Below are positions 1 to 10,027 of a stretch of DNA of 64,000 nt, in pieces. The first letter of the stretch is position 1. Each line of letters begins with the position of its first letter. The DNA is from MFD04580-c1 sp963702995 (GTDB taxonomy: Bacteria > Planctomycetota > Phycisphaerae > Tepidisphaerales > Tepidisphaeraceae), in the NCBI GenBank assembly GCA_963702995.1, contig OY969783.1, positions 5,766,001-5,830,000 of the forward strand, read 5' to 3'. Under the pieces are notes generated by a model, which worked only from the letters and a program-made list of their open reading frames with translations, did not search any database and was not told the DNA's origin. The position numbers were made by a program, and so were the translations under genes.

Positions 1-1214
1 TTGCGCGGGCCTGTTGATCGAGTTCCGGCAGTACATGATCTCGCCGCCAGGGGGATGGAACTGGTGGAGCAACGATCTCAAGAACGTGGGGCGGCCGGGC
101 TTCGCCGTGTTCGGCGCGGCCCTCCGGGTCGCCGGGCTTTGTCTGGCCCTGTGCCTCTGGAAGCCCAAGCCGCTCGCCCGTTACTTGGTGCCCCTGATGC
201 TCGCGGCTTACCTGGCGATGGGGGCCTGGATGATTCGCTGCTCCCCCGAGCCGCATATTGATGTCTTCGTTTTCCAGCAGGAGGGGCCGGCCGCGTTGTT
301 TGCCGGGAAGAATCCGTATGCGATCGACTTCCCCGACATCTATCGCGCCGACCGCACGGGCGACAAGCCGGTCTACGGGCAGAACCTCAGCCAGAGCGGC
401 CGCCTCCAGTTCGGCTTCCCGTACCCTCCGGTCAGCCTGCTGCTCGCGGCCGCCGGTTACGGGGCGACGGGGGACCACCGATTCGCTCAATTGATCGCGA
501 TCGTCGCCGCGGCGGCGCTGATGGCTTCCATGCGGCCGGGGCCGCCGGGCCGAGTTGCGATCCTGGCGGCCGGAGGGTTCCTCTTCACGCCCCGGAGCCT
601 GTTCGTCCTGAGCCGCGCCTGGACCGAGCCGTTCGTCGTCTTTCTGCTGGCGCTGACGGTCTGGTGCGCCATTCGACGCCCCAGGTTCCTGCCGCTCGCG
701 CTGGGCCTGTTCCTCGCCAGCAAGCAGTATCTTATTTTCGTGCCGGCCTTGGCGATGCTGCTTTGCCCCCGACCCTGGACGGCTCGGCAGATCGCAAGCC
801 TCCTCGGCCGAGCCTTTGTCGTGGCGGCTGCCGTCACGCTGCCGTTCGCCCTCTGGGGCGTGCGGCCGTTCATTTTCTCGCTCTTCACCGTCCAGAAAAT
901 AGCGCCCTTTCGGGAGGACGCGCTGAGCTTCCTGGTCGGTTGGCTCTATCTCACCGGCCATCGCCCCGGGGTCTGGCCGGCGTTCGCCGGGGCATTTGGG
1001 GGCGTGGCGCTGTGCCTCTGGCGCGCGCCGCGCGCCGGCCGGCTTCGCGGCCGCCATCGCTGCGACCTACCTCCTGTTCATCGCGCTAAACAAGCAGGCG
1101 TTCGCGAATTACTACTTCTTTGTCATTGGCGCCCTCTGGTGCGCGGTCGCGGCGTCAAACCCCGCGTCGCGGCCGAGCAGCCCGTTCCGATGGGCCGCGC
1201 CTCCCACGGCTTGA
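1..1214 (+). CDS. GT-C type polytopic membrane glycosyltransferase (GT87/DUF2029-like), 5' partial, apparent frameshift
   Basis: The frame is open from the first base of the window, so the true start lies upstream. The product is a multi-spanning membrane protein with hydrophobic segments throughout. A periplasmic-type loop holds an acidic HIDVFVF segment followed by AGKNPYAIDFPDIY, which resembles the first loop of GT87/DUF2029 polyprenyl-phosphate-dependent glycosyltransferases. Near base 1025, in a GC-alternating tract, the conserved hydrophobic reading moves to the +1 frame and continues as AAIAATYLLFIALNKQAFANY to a stop at 1214. The original frame runs on to 1291 as arginine-rich sequence that looks non-coding. 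I treat this as one gene with an indel. Family assignment is moderate; the substrate is unknown. It converges on the minus-strand gene starting at 2848, with an R2 palindrome between them. Confidence 0.6.
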
Positions 1215-1337
1215 CCTGTAATCGCCGCGCGCCCCCGGGCGGCCGCGTGTCGGCGGCCCGGCGCGGCGATCGCCTCGTCTGCTACGGCTGAAGTTGACCG
1301 TTCCGTGCATCATTGCGGGTGCGCGGTTAGATCATCT

Positions 1338-1412
1338 GAAGTGCCGCCGGTGCCCTCACCGGCGGGTTTCGTGCGCGGCCAACACCGCCGGTGAGGGCAC
1401 CGGCGGCACTTC
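1338..1412. repeat. R2 palindromic repeat, copy 1 (perfect 28-bp arms)
   Basis: The arms 1338-1365 and 1385-1412 are perfect inverted complements (core GTGCCGCCGGTGCCCTCACC) around a 19-nt loop. The element lies between the convergent ends of the membrane glycosyltransferase and the HEAT-repeat gene, where it could act as a bidirectional transcription stop, although there is no T-run. Related copies lie at 6407-6483 and 23052-23129. Confidence 0.85.
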
Positions 1413-1450
1413 AATTCTGGGCCATCATTGAATTTCGGGAGAACGGACTC

Positions 1451-2848
1451 TTAATTCTTAAGACCAGACCACGGGCCTTCTGGAAAAGCCCGCGGCAACC
1501 ACTGTGCGAACCCCTCCTGCGGGGAGTACTGGAGAGTGGCCGACCCGGTGATCGCATGGTTGTTTCCCTCGACCTGCGTCTTCAACTTCGGATTGCTGAT
1601 CGCGCCGAGCGTCTGGGAAACGCCATCGAAAACGCTCTTGTCATGCCCTGGCGTAGCGGTGACCCGGAATGCGAGTTGAAGGGTGTCCGTCGCCGTTCGG
1701 TCGCCGACGACGGTCACGGTATCAAGGTGGGCGGCCCAGTTTGGTATCACCGTTCGATACGCGGCGGTATTTCGAGCGGCCGCCCAGATCGGCCGGGTGC
1801 GATCGATCGTTCCAAGCAGGCGCACCATCGCCTCATTTTGCCGAAGGCCGCCAGGACCAGCTCGAACGCGCGCGACGATCTTCGCCGCCGCTGCATCTTT
1901 CCCGGCGAAGAAGACGACGCGATCGTCCGACGGGAGGAAAAAGCCGAGCTGCTGGGCCTCGTAGACTTTGAAGCCGTCGATGGTCTTGTAGGGCACGACC
2001 TCGCGATCGAGCAGGGCCGCTATCGCGTTGCGATCGAATTTCCCGCGCACGATCGCCACGGCGAAGCCGGTTTCGCCGTTCAGGTCATCGGAGAGGCCCA
2101 CGGTGACGCTGTCGAACCGGACATTGCCGACCTGTTCGACCACCGGCGTGACGACGGCCGTCACGCGGCCGCGTGCGGTGTCACGCTCTTCCGCGGAGAG
2201 CTTCGACGCCCCTCCGGCGAGTTCATCAAGGTTCAGGTGCCGGCTGTTGCCCGGCGCGATCTGTGCGACCGCCGAGCAGTTCTCCGGCAGAAGCCACAGG
2301 TCTTCGGAGACCCCGCCGGCGTGGGGGCGTGGGGCTGACCGCCCCCGAAGGGCGGCGAGCGCTTCATCGGCCGCGTCAGCGACGAACGGCTCGGTGGATT
2401 TCAGGAGAGCGGTCAGCGCCGGCTCGGCCTCTCTTGCTCTCATCTCGCCGAGCGTGCGGATGGCCATCAGGCGGCGGGCGTTCGCCTTCGTCGCGGCCAC
2501 GCGCTGATCGCGTAAGACGGCGGCCGCACGCTGGGCGACTTCGGAGTCAGGGGACTGTGCGGCCTTGACCAGTTCGGGCAGGATCGACGGGTTGGCGTCG
2601 CGGAGCGCCTGCGTCGCCCGTTCGCGGGTTTCAAGCTTCTCCGAGCCCAGGTCGGCGATCGCCCTCGTGACATCGACGGCCGCCGGCGGCAATAGCGCAT
2701 TGCGCATCGTCGCAACGCTCACGACGACGTCCTTTGACTTCCAGTAGGCGTCGGTGGACAGATAGTCGAGCAGCTCATTGCCGCCGCCGGTCAGCCCGCT
2801 GAACGCGCCGAACGCCGCCAGAATCCAGGGCATGATCGAGGCGTTCAT
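1451..2848 (-). CDS. HEAT-repeat-containing hypothetical protein
   Basis: A 465-residue protein with no function I recognise. The start at 2848 is chosen because AGGAGT lies 7 nt upstream and the first residues (NASIMPWILAAFGAFSGLTG) form a hydrophobic, signal-like segment; the longer open frame to 3067 is low-quality sequence inside repeat R1. Residues about 55-150 contain two HEAT-like helical repeats (ATQALRDANPSILPELVKAA and a second ending in LLKST). The remaining roughly 300 residues are a mixed alpha/beta domain with no motif I know. The protein is probably membrane-anchored or exported. A second gene with HEAT-like repeats sits at 8694-9958. It is divergent from the serine hydrolase at 3124. 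Confidence 0.7.
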   Translation of the reverse strand: MNASIMPWILAAFGAFSGLTGGGNELLDYLSTDAYWKSKDVVVSVATMRNALLPPAAVDVTRAIADLGSEKLETRERATQALRDANPSILPELVKAAQSPDSEVAQRAAAVLRDQRVAATKANARRLMAIRTLGEMRAREAEPALTALLKSTEPFVADAADEALAALRGRSAPRPHAGGVSEDLWLLPENCSAVAQIAPGNSRHLNLDELAGGASKLSAEERDTARGRVTAVVTPVVEQVGNVRFDSVTVGLSDDLNGETGFAVAIVRGKFDRNAIAALLDREVVPYKTIDGFKVYEAQQLGFFLPSDDRVVFFAGKDAAAAKIVARVRAGPGGLRQNEAMVRLLGTIDRTRPIWAAARNTAAYRTVIPNWAAHLDTVTVVGDRTATDTLQLAFRVTATPGHDKSVFDGVSQTLGAISNPKLKTQVEGNNHAITGSATLQYSPQEGFAQWLPRAFPEGPWSGLKN

Positions 2849-2945
2849 CGCCACTCCTGATCGAGACCACACGTCGTCATTCCAGCTCCGTCCCACCGAC
2901 GGACGATACGCCCCGCAGCCAAAATGAACAATCGAGGAAGCGCTC

Positions 2946-3061
2946 AGCGAGCCGCGGCCGCAACGAAGCGGTCTGGCTGCGCCAGCCGGTGACTTACGTT
3001 TGACAACGAGGCCGATGCGCCGCAGCGCAACCGGACCGCTTCCTGACGGGCGCGGCTCGCT
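2946..3061. repeat. R1 palindromic repeat, copy A
   Basis: The terminal arms 2946-2973 and 3034-3061 are 28-bp imperfect inverted complements. The right arm contains CGCTTCCTGACGGGCGCGGC, the conserved tip seen in the other R1 copies. Internal smaller palindromes (CTGGCTGCGCCAGCC) add secondary structure. It fills the divergent intergenic region between the HEAT protein and the serine hydrolase. Confidence 0.7.
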
Positions 3062-3123
3062 GATCACTCTCTGCTCCGGCGCTGATAATTGAAACCGTGA
3101 CCGGCGCGGCGCAAGCTGGGGCT

Positions 3124-4359
3124 ATGAATGTCACGTCTCCTGGCTCCGGTTTTCGCCGGGACACGTCCCTAAGGGGTGTCCTCCTGATCGGGACCCTCAT
3201 CGGCTCGATCGTTCTCGTTGCGAGCGTCGCGCTCGCCGCGGATCCGCCGACGACCCGTCCCGCCGCTCGAACGCTCGCGGACATCGACGGGGTGATCGAG
3301 GCCGGCATCGCGGCCGGCGACTGCCCAGGAGCGGTGGTTCTGGTCGGGCTGGGGGATGCGGTTGTCTATCGGAAGGCGTTCGGGCTTCGCGCTGTTCGAC
3401 CGGCCCCCGAGCCGATGACTGAAGACACGATCTTCGACCTCGCATCGCTCTCCAAGCCGGTCGGCTGCGCGTCGTCCGTGCTGCTGCTGGCGGAGCGATC
3501 GAAGCTGCGGCTCGACGCGCCGGTTGCGACGTACCTTCCTGACTTCGCCGTCGAGGGAAAAGAGAAGATCACGGTCGCGCAACTCCTGCTGCACCGGGGC
3601 GGGCTGACGCCGGACAACGCCATGTCCGACTTTGACGACGGGCCGGCGGCCGCGATGCGGAAGATCATGGCGATCGCCCCGACGTGGGGCCCGGGGACGC
3701 GGTTCGCGTACAGCGATGTTGGGTACATCGTCCTGGGGGAGTTGGTCCGGGCGGTTGACGGCCGCGGGCTCGACCAATTCGCGCGGGAAGAGGTCTTTGC
3801 GCCGCTGGGGATGAAGGAGACGGGATATTGCCCGCCCGAGTCGCTCCTCGCGCGGTGCGCGCCAACGACGTCGGTTGACGATCGATGGCTTCGCGGCACG
3901 GTCCACGACCCGCGGTCGCGGGCGCTCGGCGGCGTCGCCGGCCATGCGGGAGTGTTTTCCACGGCCGATGACCTCTCCCGCTATTGCCGAATGATCCTGC
4001 ATCACGGCGTGATCGACGGGCGCCGCGTTTTTTCCGAAGCGACGATCGCCGAGATGACGCGGCCGCGATGCCTGTCCGACGGGAGCGGTTTGCGCACGTA
4101 CGCGTTCGATGTCGCCACGCCGTACTCCGCCTGTCGAGGCGATCGCTTCGAGCCGGGGACGACCTTCGGGCACACCGGCTTTACGGGCACGATGTTCTGG
4201 ATGGACCCGCCGCACGACTGCTATTTCATCCTTCTGACCGCGAGCGTCCATCCGGACGGCAAAGGAAATGTCCTGGGGCTGCGGCGGCGGGTGGCCACGG
4301 TGGTCGCCGAGGCGCTGCTGGATGGCCCGGCGGCCGCGCCTAACGAGCCGCGCCCGTAA
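3124..4359 (+). CDS. serine hydrolase, beta-lactamase/DD-peptidase (class C-like) family
   Basis: A 411-residue exported enzyme of the beta-lactamase fold. An N-terminal signal segment (VLLIGTLIGSIVLVASVALA) leads into the domain. The nucleophile motif SLSK lies at about residues 108-111. A YSDVGY stretch fits the YxN region, and HTGFTGT fits the KTG-type third motif. Members include penicillin-binding-protein-like esterases and peptidases; the substrate cannot be predicted. ATG 3124 gives a standard signal peptide. An in-frame GTG at 3097 lies 7 nt after a GATAAT hexamer and could be a leaderless start. The last five residues and the stop codon lie inside repeat R1 copy B, so the original C-terminus has probably been replaced. 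Confidence 0.85.
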   Translation: MNVTSPGSGFRRDTSLRGVLLIGTLIGSIVLVASVALAADPPTTRPAARTLADIDGVIEAGIAAGDCPGAVVLVGLGDAVVYRKAFGLRAVRPAPEPMTEDTIFDLASLSKPVGCASSVLLLAERSKLRLDAPVATYLPDFAVEGKEKITVAQLLLHRGGLTPDNAMSDFDDGPAAAMRKIMAIAPTWGPGTRFAYSDVGYIVLGELVRAVDGRGLDQFAREEVFAPLGMKETGYCPPESLLARCAPTTSVDDRWLRGTVHDPRSRALGGVAGHAGVFSTADDLSRYCRMILHHGVIDGRRVFSEATIAEMTRPRCLSDGSGLRTYAFDVATPYSACRGDRFEPGTTFGHTGFTGTMFWMDPPHDCYFILLTASVHPDGKGNVLGLRRRVATVVAEALLDGPAAAPNEPRP

Positions 4360-4452
4360 GGAAGCGGGGCCCGCCGGAGGCGGGCATCAACCCGACCTCC
4401 GACCGCTCGCCGAGTATGGCGATCGCCCGCTTCCCGACAGGCGCGGCTCGTT
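4342..4452. repeat. R1 palindromic repeat, copy B (overlaps the 3' end of the serine hydrolase)
   Basis: The left arm 4342-4368 and the right arm 4426-4452 are near-perfect inverted complements, each built on GAGCCGCGCC and GAAGCGGG. The internal part (GGCCCGCCGGAGGCGGGC) closely matches copy F at 40681. The left arm supplies codons N-E-P-R-P and the TAA of the upstream gene. Confidence 0.85.
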
Positions 4453-4578
4453 GAACGCGGTCGCCTCCACCGAAGATTCTTCGACAATGTGGGCGCCGCC
4501 GCCGGTTGCCCCGGGCGCGGGGTTTCGATACGTTCACCGGGCCCCGTTGCTGAAGCGCTCACGCTCCCGGAGGAGTTC

Positions 4579-6312
4579 ATGCCAGTCGTCGCCCCGCCTG
4601 CCCCGCCCAAGCGGTCGTTCGTGCCAGCCGACCTGGACCCGGCCGACTTTGCCCGCCTCGAGCCACTTTACCGCGCACTGCTCGATCGGCCCGTCGAGAC
4701 CGACGCGAGCCTGCGCCGTTGGCTGGCGGATTATTCGGAGTTGTCGAGCGTCATCGACGAGTACAGCAATCGGCTCTACATCAACAAGAGCTGTCATACG
4801 GACGACCCGTCGTTCGAGGCGGCGTTCCTCCATTACGTGGAGCAGGTCGAGCCGAAGGTGAAGCCGCTTGCTTTCGAACTGCAGAAAAAGTTCCTCGCCT
4901 CGCCCGCCCGGTCCGCTCTGGTCGATTCGGATAAGAAGCGCCTCGGGATGCTCGACCGAAAGTGGGCGACCGACGTCGAGATCTTCCGAGCCGAGAACGT
5001 GGCGATCGAGACGGAGGTGACCAAGCTCGATAACGAATACGGGAAGATCATGGGGGAGATGATGGTCACCTTCCGCGGCGCCCAGTACACGCCGCCCCAG
5101 ATGGCCCGCTTCATTGAAGAGCCCGACCGCGCGACCCGCCAGGAGGCGTGGGAGGCGGTCGCCCGGCGGCGGCTGGAAGATCGCGCTCGCGTTGAGGCGA
5201 TCTTCGATCAGCAACTCCCCCTGCGGCAGAAGATCGCGGCCAATGCCGGGCTTCCCGACTACCGCGCGTTCGTCTGGAAGGCCTACAAGCGGTTCGATTA
5301 CACCCCGTCCGACTGCCTTCAATTCGCTGATGCGATCGCCGAGGTCTGCGTCCCGGCGGTCGCCGCCCTGAATGTGGCGCGCGCGAAGAGCCTCGGCGTC
5401 GCGTCACTGCGACCGTGGGACCTGGATGTTGACCCGCGCAACCGCCCGGGCCTTCGTCCGTTCGCCCCCGAGCAGACGACGCTGCTGGTCTCCGGCGCGC
5501 GGGAGATCTTTAGCCGGCTTTCCCCCGAGCTGGCGTCCGACTTCGACCAGCTCGGGGAGCATGGCAACCTTGACCTGGCCAGCCGCAAAGCAAAGCAGCC
5601 GGGCGGGTATCAGTGCTCACTGGAGGAGAGCCGCCAGCCGTTCATCTTCATGAACGCGGCCGGCCTTCATCGCGACGTTGAGACGCTCCTGCACGAGGGG
5701 GGCCACGCCTTCCATTACATCGCCGCGCGGGAAGAGCCGCTGGTCTTCCTGCGCAGCGCCCCGATGGAGTTCTGCGAGGTCGCGAGCATGGCGATGGAGC
5801 TTCTCGGCAGCGAGCACCTTGACGTGTTCTACACCGAAGAAGATGTCGCCCGCGCTCGACGGAAGCTACTGGAGGGGATCGTCCGGTTCTTCCCCTGGAT
5901 GACCACAATCGACTCGTTCCAGCATTGGCTCTACACGCACCCGGGCCACTCCGGCGCCGAGCGGCAGGCGGAGTGGCTGCGGCTGATGGAGCGATTTGCC
6001 GCCGGCATCGACTGGAGCGGCTATGAAGACGCCCGGGCGTCGCTCTGGCATCGCCAGCTTCATCTGTTTTCCTCGCCGTTTTATTACATCGAGTACGGCA
6101 TCGCGCAGCTCGGGGCGCTGCAACTGTGGCTCAAGAGCAAAGAAGACCCGCGCCGGGCCCTGGCGAACTACCGGGCGGCGCTGGCGCTCGGCGGCACCCG
6201 GACGCTGCCTGAGCTGTTCTCGGCCGCCGGGATCCGGTTCGATTTCTCGGACAAAACCCTCCGCCCGCTCATCGCGGCGGTGGCGGCCGAACTTGAGCGT
6301 CTTCCCGCGTGA
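4579..6312 (+). CDS. M3 family oligoendopeptidase
   Basis: A 577-residue cytoplasmic zinc metallopeptidase of family M3 (oligoendopeptidase F/thimet-like). The zinc-binding HEGGH begins at residue 372, and a downstream glutamate region PMEFCEVASMAMELL supplies the third ligand. The N-terminal two thirds are helical, as in the family. ATG 4579 is preceded by GGAGG at 6-nt spacing; the open frame from 4489 is mostly repeat-derived. Likely role: degradation of short peptides in the cytosol. A second, longer M3 peptidase (PepF) is at 56152-58221 and the two are only distantly similar. The gene stands alone, with an R2 repeat downstream. Confidence 0.9.
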   Translation: MPVVAPPAPPKRSFVPADLDPADFARLEPLYRALLDRPVETDASLRRWLADYSELSSVIDEYSNRLYINKSCHTDDPSFEAAFLHYVEQVEPKVKPLAFELQKKFLASPARSALVDSDKKRLGMLDRKWATDVEIFRAENVAIETEVTKLDNEYGKIMGEMMVTFRGAQYTPPQMARFIEEPDRATRQEAWEAVARRRLEDRARVEAIFDQQLPLRQKIAANAGLPDYRAFVWKAYKRFDYTPSDCLQFADAIAEVCVPAVAALNVARAKSLGVASLRPWDLDVDPRNRPGLRPFAPEQTTLLVSGAREIFSRLSPELASDFDQLGEHGNLDLASRKAKQPGGYQCSLEESRQPFIFMNAAGLHRDVETLLHEGGHAFHYIAAREEPLVFLRSAPMEFCEVASMAMELLGSEHLDVFYTEEDVARARRKLLEGIVRFFPWMTTIDSFQHWLYTHPGHSGAERQAEWLRLMERFAAGIDWSGYEDARASLWHRQLHLFSSPFYYIEYGIAQLGALQLWLKSKEDPRRALANYRAALALGGTRTLPELFSAAGIRFDFSDKTLRPLIAAVAAELERLPA

Positions 6313-6406
6313 TGCGGACGCGGCCTATCCTTGCGTGAACGCCGCGGAGGCGGGCGAGCCCGAGTAGCTCGTTCCGTCGAAAAAACGGCCGGTTACGGCC
6401 CGGATA

Positions 6407-6483
6407 AAGTGCGCCGGTGGCCTCACCGGCGGTGTTGCCCGACCGCACACGCGGCCCGCCGGTGAGGGCACCGGCGGCACGTC
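6407..6483. repeat. R2 palindromic repeat, copy 2
   Basis: The left arm is AAGTGCGCCGGTGGCCTCAC and the right arm contains GGTGAGGGCACCGGCGGCAC. They are inverted complements with a few mismatches and about 25 nt of loop. It occupies the 365-bp space between the M3 peptidase and the next membrane protein, where I see no other gene. Confidence 0.8.
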
Positions 6484-6677
6484 GGGTCATCTCGCCGCGT
6501 ACCCGCAAACTCGGCTTGGATGGTCCACTTGGCGCTGAACGTGCCGGTCGCCCGCGCGTCGGCCGGCATCGACGAGGCGACGAACGAAGGCGGCCTCCCA
6601 CCCGCCCGTCACGCCGGCCACCTGGGGCCGATGCCGGAGGCCGGCCCCTCCGTTGAGCCCTGCGAAGGGACCGCCCG

Positions 6678-8567
6678 GTGAAGGGACCGCCCGTGAAGAA
6701 GAGCTTGATCGCCGTCCAGCCTTTCCCCGCGTCGCCTCGATCGCTCGCGGGCACAGACGCCGCTCCGGCTCGGCTGTTGGCGGCCGGCGCACTGCTGCTT
6801 GTCGGCCTCGCCATCTGGGGCCTGATCGGGAACGGGCGCGGGATCGGCTGGCAACGATGGCTCGTCGCCGGTCTCGCGGCAGGGTTGGGGGCGCTGCCGC
6901 CGGTGTCGCGGTTGATCGGCCGGCTCCTGGCGCGAGTGCGAACGCCGTCCGCTTCAGCGCGCTGGAAAGTCGCGGTGACCGTCGGCCTCCTTGCAGGGGC
7001 TTATTTCGCCGCGACGGCATTTGCGCAGGACCGCGACCTGTTCCCCAAGACCCACGACGATTGCAGCTACATGATTCAGATGCGAATGCTCGCACGCGGC
7101 CGCCTCTGGATGCCCCAGCACGAGCTGGCCGATTTTTTTGACTCGTTCTACGTCATTGTTCGCCCGGTCTACGCGTCGCTCTATTTCCCCGGCGCGGCGC
7201 TGCTCTACACGCCGACGCTGTGGCTCGGGCTTCCGCTGTGGCTGATGCCCGTCGGCGTTGCCGCCGCAATCGTCGGCCTCCTGTACCGCGTAATCGCTGA
7301 ACTGGTTGACGGCGTGGCCGGCCTCATCGCCGCGTTGGTGCTCGCCTCGCAGAGTTGGTTCCGAGTCTACTCGGTGCTTCTGACGGGTCACGAGCCCATG
7401 CTCCTGTTCGGGCTGTTGATGATCTGGATCGCGCTCCGCTTTCGCGCGGACGGGCGCCTGAGGTGGGTCGGCCTGCTCGGCGCCATTGGCGGATGGGCCG
7501 CCCTCACACGGCCCGTGGATGCCGTGTGCGTCGCGATCCCGGTGGGCGTCGCCGTCGTCGTACGCCTTGTGCGCGGCGGCTCGGGTAAGGCCGGGTTCGC
7601 CCGCTTGATGTACGGTGTCAGCTTCGCGATTGCGACGGCTACGCCATTCCTGGCGGTGCAGCTCATTTTCGATCGCGGGGTCACCGGGCGCTGGCTGACC
7701 ACGCCATATGTGGCCTACATTGACGATCAGCAGCCTGACACGGGGTACGGTTTTCGTGCCTATGACCCCGCTCATCGCCCTCACACCGTCGTTCAGCAGA
7801 AACAAGATTACTACGACTCGTTTTTCGTACCGGTGATTCGGGAACATCGGCCAGAGCTGCTCGTCGCGGTTTGGGGTCAGAAGGCGTTGCCGATGATCGC
7901 CGAGGCCACCCTTCCGGCTCGGCCGCTGGCGGCGCTGATCCCGGTCGGGCTTTTAGGGCTTGTGGGACGGGCGGGTCGCCAAAGGTGGGTCCTGGCCGCC
8001 GTGCTCCCCCTGTTCGCCGTCGCTTATCTGCCGAACCCGTATTTCCTGGAGCATTACGCGCTTCAGGTCGCGCCGGCGATGATCCTGCTTCTCACCCTCG
8101 CCGGACGCACTCTGGCGGAGGTGTGGCCGCGGGGTCGTCAGTCTGTCGGCGCGGCCGCGGTCGCCGGGATTGTCGCGCTCTGTGTCACGACCCTTCCGGA
8201 GCTGAATTACCTCTGGCCGGCTGCTGACCGTGTGACTGACGAGACGTTCTCCTCGCCCCTTCTTCGCCTGCTGCACGACAATCCGAAGCTGGATCATCTG
8301 CCGGCGGTGATCCTGTTCCGGTATGACCCGTCGCGGCGGCCGGGGGCGGCGCCCAACCCCGTCGAAGAGCCGGTCTACAACACCGATGTCGCATGGCCCG
8401 ACGATGCGCCGGTTATCCGAGCCCACGACCTCGGCGACGCGCGGGACCGGCAGATCATCGATTACTACGCGGCCCGCCAGCCCGACCGATTTTTTTACCG
8501 ATATGACATCGCCTCGGGCGAAGTAACTGAGATGGGGGAAGCCGGGGCGCTTGCGGCCCGACATTGA
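6678..8567 (+). CDS. polytopic membrane protein, GT-C/ArnT-PMT-like glycosyltransferase
   Basis: A 629-residue integral membrane protein with about a dozen hydrophobic helices and a soluble C-terminal region of about 120 residues. The first extracytoplasmic loop carries THDDCSYMIQM, an acidic DD pair placed as in GT-C enzymes (GT39/GT83 type) that use polyprenyl-phosphate sugars. The start is GTG 6678, or GTG 6693 in the same frame; the hydrophobic region begins about 25 residues later either way. It resembles the first gene of the window in class but not in sequence. The acceptor is unknown. Nothing nearby gives an operon context. Confidence 0.65.
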   Translation: MKGPPVKKSLIAVQPFPASPRSLAGTDAAPARLLAAGALLLVGLAIWGLIGNGRGIGWQRWLVAGLAAGLGALPPVSRLIGRLLARVRTPSASARWKVAVTVGLLAGAYFAATAFAQDRDLFPKTHDDCSYMIQMRMLARGRLWMPQHELADFFDSFYVIVRPVYASLYFPGAALLYTPTLWLGLPLWLMPVGVAAAIVGLLYRVIAELVDGVAGLIAALVLASQSWFRVYSVLLTGHEPMLLFGLLMIWIALRFRADGRLRWVGLLGAIGGWAALTRPVDAVCVAIPVGVAVVVRLVRGGSGKAGFARLMYGVSFAIATATPFLAVQLIFDRGVTGRWLTTPYVAYIDDQQPDTGYGFRAYDPAHRPHTVVQQKQDYYDSFFVPVIREHRPELLVAVWGQKALPMIAEATLPARPLAALIPVGLLGLVGRAGRQRWVLAAVLPLFAVAYLPNPYFLEHYALQVAPAMILLLTLAGRTLAEVWPRGRQSVGAAAVAGIVALCVTTLPELNYLWPAADRVTDETFSSPLLRLLHDNPKLDHLPAVILFRYDPSRRPGAAPNPVEEPVYNTDVAWPDDAPVIRAHDLGDARDRQIIDYYAARQPDRFFYRYDIASGEVTEMGEAGALAARH

Positions 8568-8693
8568 CCGAGCCGCCTCAACCTCATGTGGCCGTTGGTT
8601 AAGGTGGAATCTGCACTTTGTCATCGGCCGGGCGCCGATATACTTCAAAGCGGGAGCTGTGTCCTCGGGCGGCGACCGGAAGGATGGATCGGT

Positions 8694-9958
8694 GTGAGAA
8701 ACGCCCAGCGGAACGACCGGGGACGATCGCCACGAACCTTCGCAATGGCGTGGGTCGCCGCGACCTTAGCCGGGCTCGGCGTGGCGGCCGCCCAGGCGAC
8801 GACGCGGCCGGCCGTCCCTGGCTCGTCGCCGGCCACTCGGCCCGATCGGCCCGCCGCCGACCCGGCGCAGCTCAAGATGCAGCGAGACGTGCGGGATCGG
8901 ATGCGCGGCGTCTACGGCGATGCCCTGGACGTCCTGCCGATGGACCGGTCGGCCCTCGTCTCAATCCGCATGATCGACGGCGCACTTCGCGTGCAGACCG
9001 CCGAAGCGCTCCCTTCGGCGACACAGCTCCGTGTGCCGGTCATCGGCTCCTCCGCGATGTGGGTGATCTTTCGACAAGCGACGGTCCCGCTGCCTGGCCA
9101 GGGGCGGCCTGCGGTTTCCCCCACGGTTTCGATCACTCGGATCGACACCACCGCTCAAGCCGACGACCAGCCCTGGACGACCACCCTCATCAGCAGCGAC
9201 CGGATCATGAGCCTTCAGCAGCAGAGCGTGCTCACCCGCACGATGTTCTCCCAGGCGAATCGGCAGGTCAGCCTCAATGTTATTGACAACGTCGCGGCGC
9301 GCGGGGCCATATGTTGGTCGAGGCGCGTGCCGAGAGCTTTGCCCGGCTGCGGCTGGAGCGGCCGCTCGAGTTCCGCAAGTACCTCGTACCAGCGCTTGCG
9401 AACCTGTCCGACCTGAGTTGGCTTCTTCCCGGCGCCGCCGACGTCTACATGGCCTTTCCGGAGATCTCGCCCACCCCGGATCAGATCGCCCGAGTCCGCG
9501 ATCTTCTGCCCGCGCTGGGCGACGAATCGGTTGATGTCCGTGAGGGGGCCACGCGCAGTCTTGAAGCGATGGGCCCGGCGGCAGTGCTGGTCGCGCTTCG
9601 GCTTGACGGGGCACCCCTCCTCCCCGAGCAACGCGGCCGCCTCGTCCACTTGGTTGCGCAGGCCCACAACCCTGGCTACAGCGACCCCGCTTCCCGGGCG
9701 GCGGATCCGCTGTTCCTCGCCGATTGCCTCGAGAACGACGACCGCCGCGTCCGTGCGGCCGCGAAGCTCGCCTTGGAACGTCTCGCCGCCATACCGATCC
9801 CATTCGATGTGGACCTGACAGGGGATGCCCGCTCCGCGGCGGCCGACGAAGTCCGGGCTCTCTTGAGCCATCTGTCGCTCTTCGCCCATGCCGACGGATC
9901 GCCTGCCAGCGCATCACCCGCCGCGCCAACGTCGCAGCCGGCCGCCGCGCGGGAGTAG
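8694..9958 (+). CDS. exported hypothetical protein with HEAT-like C-terminus, apparent frameshift
   Basis: GTG 8694 gives an arginine-rich n-region followed by a hydrophobic core (MAWVAATLAGLGVAAAQA); ATG 8745 is the alternative. A low-complexity proline/alanine linker follows, then a domain that ends at VIDNVAAR near 9300. There the reading moves to another frame and continues as GHMLVEARAESFARLRLERP up to 9958. One base appears to be missing in the run CGCGGGGCC (9301-9308). The C-terminal half holds HEAT/PBS-like helices (RDLLPALGDESVDVREGATR and RRVRAAAKLALERLAA). No enzymatic motif is visible. Function unknown. Confidence 0.6.
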
Positions 9959-10027
9959 GTACGCGTCGTCCGGGCCATTCGGGGAGCACCTTGATCGGCG
10001 ATGGGTGGGGGATCATCATCCGAGACT

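Noticed and set aside
7130..7138. T7 run in the membrane glycosyltransferase as another slippage site
   Set aside because: It is short, encodes DFFD in an intact frame, and neither position nor following stops suggest a functional truncated product.
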